The position numbers and the translations under genes were made by a program. 6,643 nucleotides of DNA from Anaerolineae bacterium (GTDB lineage Bacteria; Chloroflexota; Anaerolineae; 4572-78; NAK82). The stretch spans positions 1 through 6,643 of the forward strand of contig JAUVRU010000121.1 of the NCBI GenBank assembly GCA_030597485.1. Direction: 5' to 3'. Every line of letters begins with the position of its first letter. Within the stretch, counting starts at the first letter, position 1. The notes below the pieces were generated by a model. That model ran no database searches. It was not told where the DNA came from and was given only the letters and a program-made list of their open reading frames with translations. Below are positions 6,277 to 6,643 of this stretch, piece by piece.

Positions 6277-6281
6277 AGGAG
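6277..6281 (+). promoter_or_regulatory. Shine-Dalgarno site deciding the GTG start of deoB
   Basis: AGGAG is followed by AACAC and GTG 6287. The in-frame ATG at 6272 lies upstream of this site and would translate through it, adding MVGEH to the protein, so GTG is preferred. Confidence 0.75.
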
Positions 6282-6286
6282 AACAC

Positions 6287-6643
6287 GTGCCACGCGTGGT
6301 ATTGATTGTGCTCGATAGTGTTGGCTGCGGGGACGCCCCTGACGCAGCCCAGTATGGCGACGAGGGTTCCAACACGCTGGGCAACATAGCCCATGCAGTG
6401 GGGGGACTGCGACTGCCACACCTGGGCAGTTTGGGGCTTGGCTACCTCACTTCCATAGAGGGAGTGCCACCAGCAGAGGAACCGCTGGGAGCGTACGGCC
6501 GCCTGACGGAGATGTCTGCCGGCAAGGACACCACCACCGGCCACTGGGAACTGGCCGGCGTGCCCGTATACGAACCCGTCCCCACCTACCCCAATGGATT
6601 CCCCCCTCAATTGATAGCCGAGTTTGAGCGCCGCATCGGACAG
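6287..6643 (+). CDS. deoB: Phosphopentomutase, N-terminal 119 residues (truncated by window edge)
   Basis: Interconverts ribose-1-phosphate or deoxyribose-1-phosphate with the 5-phosphates, linking nucleoside phosphorolysis to the pentose phosphate pathway; a cytoplasmic, metal-dependent alkaline-phosphatase-superfamily enzyme. The visible part begins MPRVVLIVLDSVGCGDAPDA, with the metal-binding Asp10 in the LDSVG motif. Then come YGDEGSNTLGNIA (23-35) and the active-site block EMSAGKDTTTGHWELAG (75-91). Thr82, the first Thr after KD, matches the phosphorylated Thr85 of the Bacillus cereus enzyme. The family is about 390 residues, so roughly 270 residues, including the remaining metal ligands, lie beyond the right edge. 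Placed 223 bases after purA on the same strand; a nucleotide-salvage partner fits that context. Confidence 0.96.
   Translation, partial: MPRVVLIVLDSVGCGDAPDAAQYGDEGSNTLGNIAHAVGGLRLPHLGSLGLGYLTSIEGVPPAEEPLGAYGRLTEMSAGKDTTTGHWELAGVPVYEPVPTYPNGFPPQLIAEFERRIGQ

Larger units (their letters stand above)
6064..6286 (+). other. Gap between purA and deoB
   Basis: The 223-base gap contains no gene, tRNA or clear promoter. CTCAAC (6064-6069) and GTTGAG (6086-6091) could form a 6-base stem directly after the purA stop, but no T-run follows. TTATAC near 6207-6212 has no acceptable -35 partner. Whether deoB is read from the upstream promoter or has its own is undecided. Confidence 0.6.

Noticed and set aside
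6064..6286. Possible riboswitch (purine type) upstream of deoB
   Set aside because: I could not find a three-way-junction layout or conserved purine-riboswitch core in this gap.

Overview
The window reads as chromosomal DNA from a GC-rich (by eye about 60%) bacterium. I infer Chloroflexota (Anaerolineae-like). The reasons are the form of the Wzz-like N-terminus, a Pro/Thr/Ala-rich tethered beta-sandwich protein of a kind I associate with that phylum, and a cyclic-nucleotide-binding/PH-like membrane protein. This placement rests on protein flavour only; there is no rRNA or other marker in the window.

Left half (1-2614, minus strand): three genes read leftwards as a probable surface-polysaccharide operon. 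In transcription order they are a two-helix membrane protein with an extracytoplasmic C-terminal domain (2614-1664), a family-4 glycosyltransferase (1707-553) whose start overlaps the end of the first gene, and a Wzz-like chain-length/polysaccharide-export protein (467 to beyond the left edge). An overlapping pair of small inverted repeats lies between the last two.

Centre (2615-3036): a divergent intergenic region of about 390 bases with no credible gene. Its rightward end carries a near-consensus housekeeping promoter (TTGACA, 17 bp, TATAGT at 2970-2998). Two inverted repeats and a much weaker leftward promoter candidate lie further left.

Right half (3037-6643, plus strand): a cyclic-nucleotide-binding-like domain fused to two tandem membrane-anchored PH-like (bPH2/DUF304-type) modules; 27 bases later purA (adenylosuccinate synthetase); then, after a 223-base gap, the first 119 codons of deoB (phosphopentomutase). 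purA and deoB link the operon to purine nucleotide synthesis and nucleoside/pentose-phosphate salvage.

The points most worth a second look are: (a) the sensor-like protein has Tyr where the cyclic-nucleotide phosphate-binding Arg normally sits, and is probably co-transcribed with purA; (b) PurA has lost the usual Gln and Leu of its IMP-binding loop while all other catalytic motifs are kept; (c) two plus-strand genes have GTG starts with strong Shine-Dalgarno sites hidden behind upstream in-frame ATGs. I saw no CRISPR array, mobile element, tRNA or rRNA.
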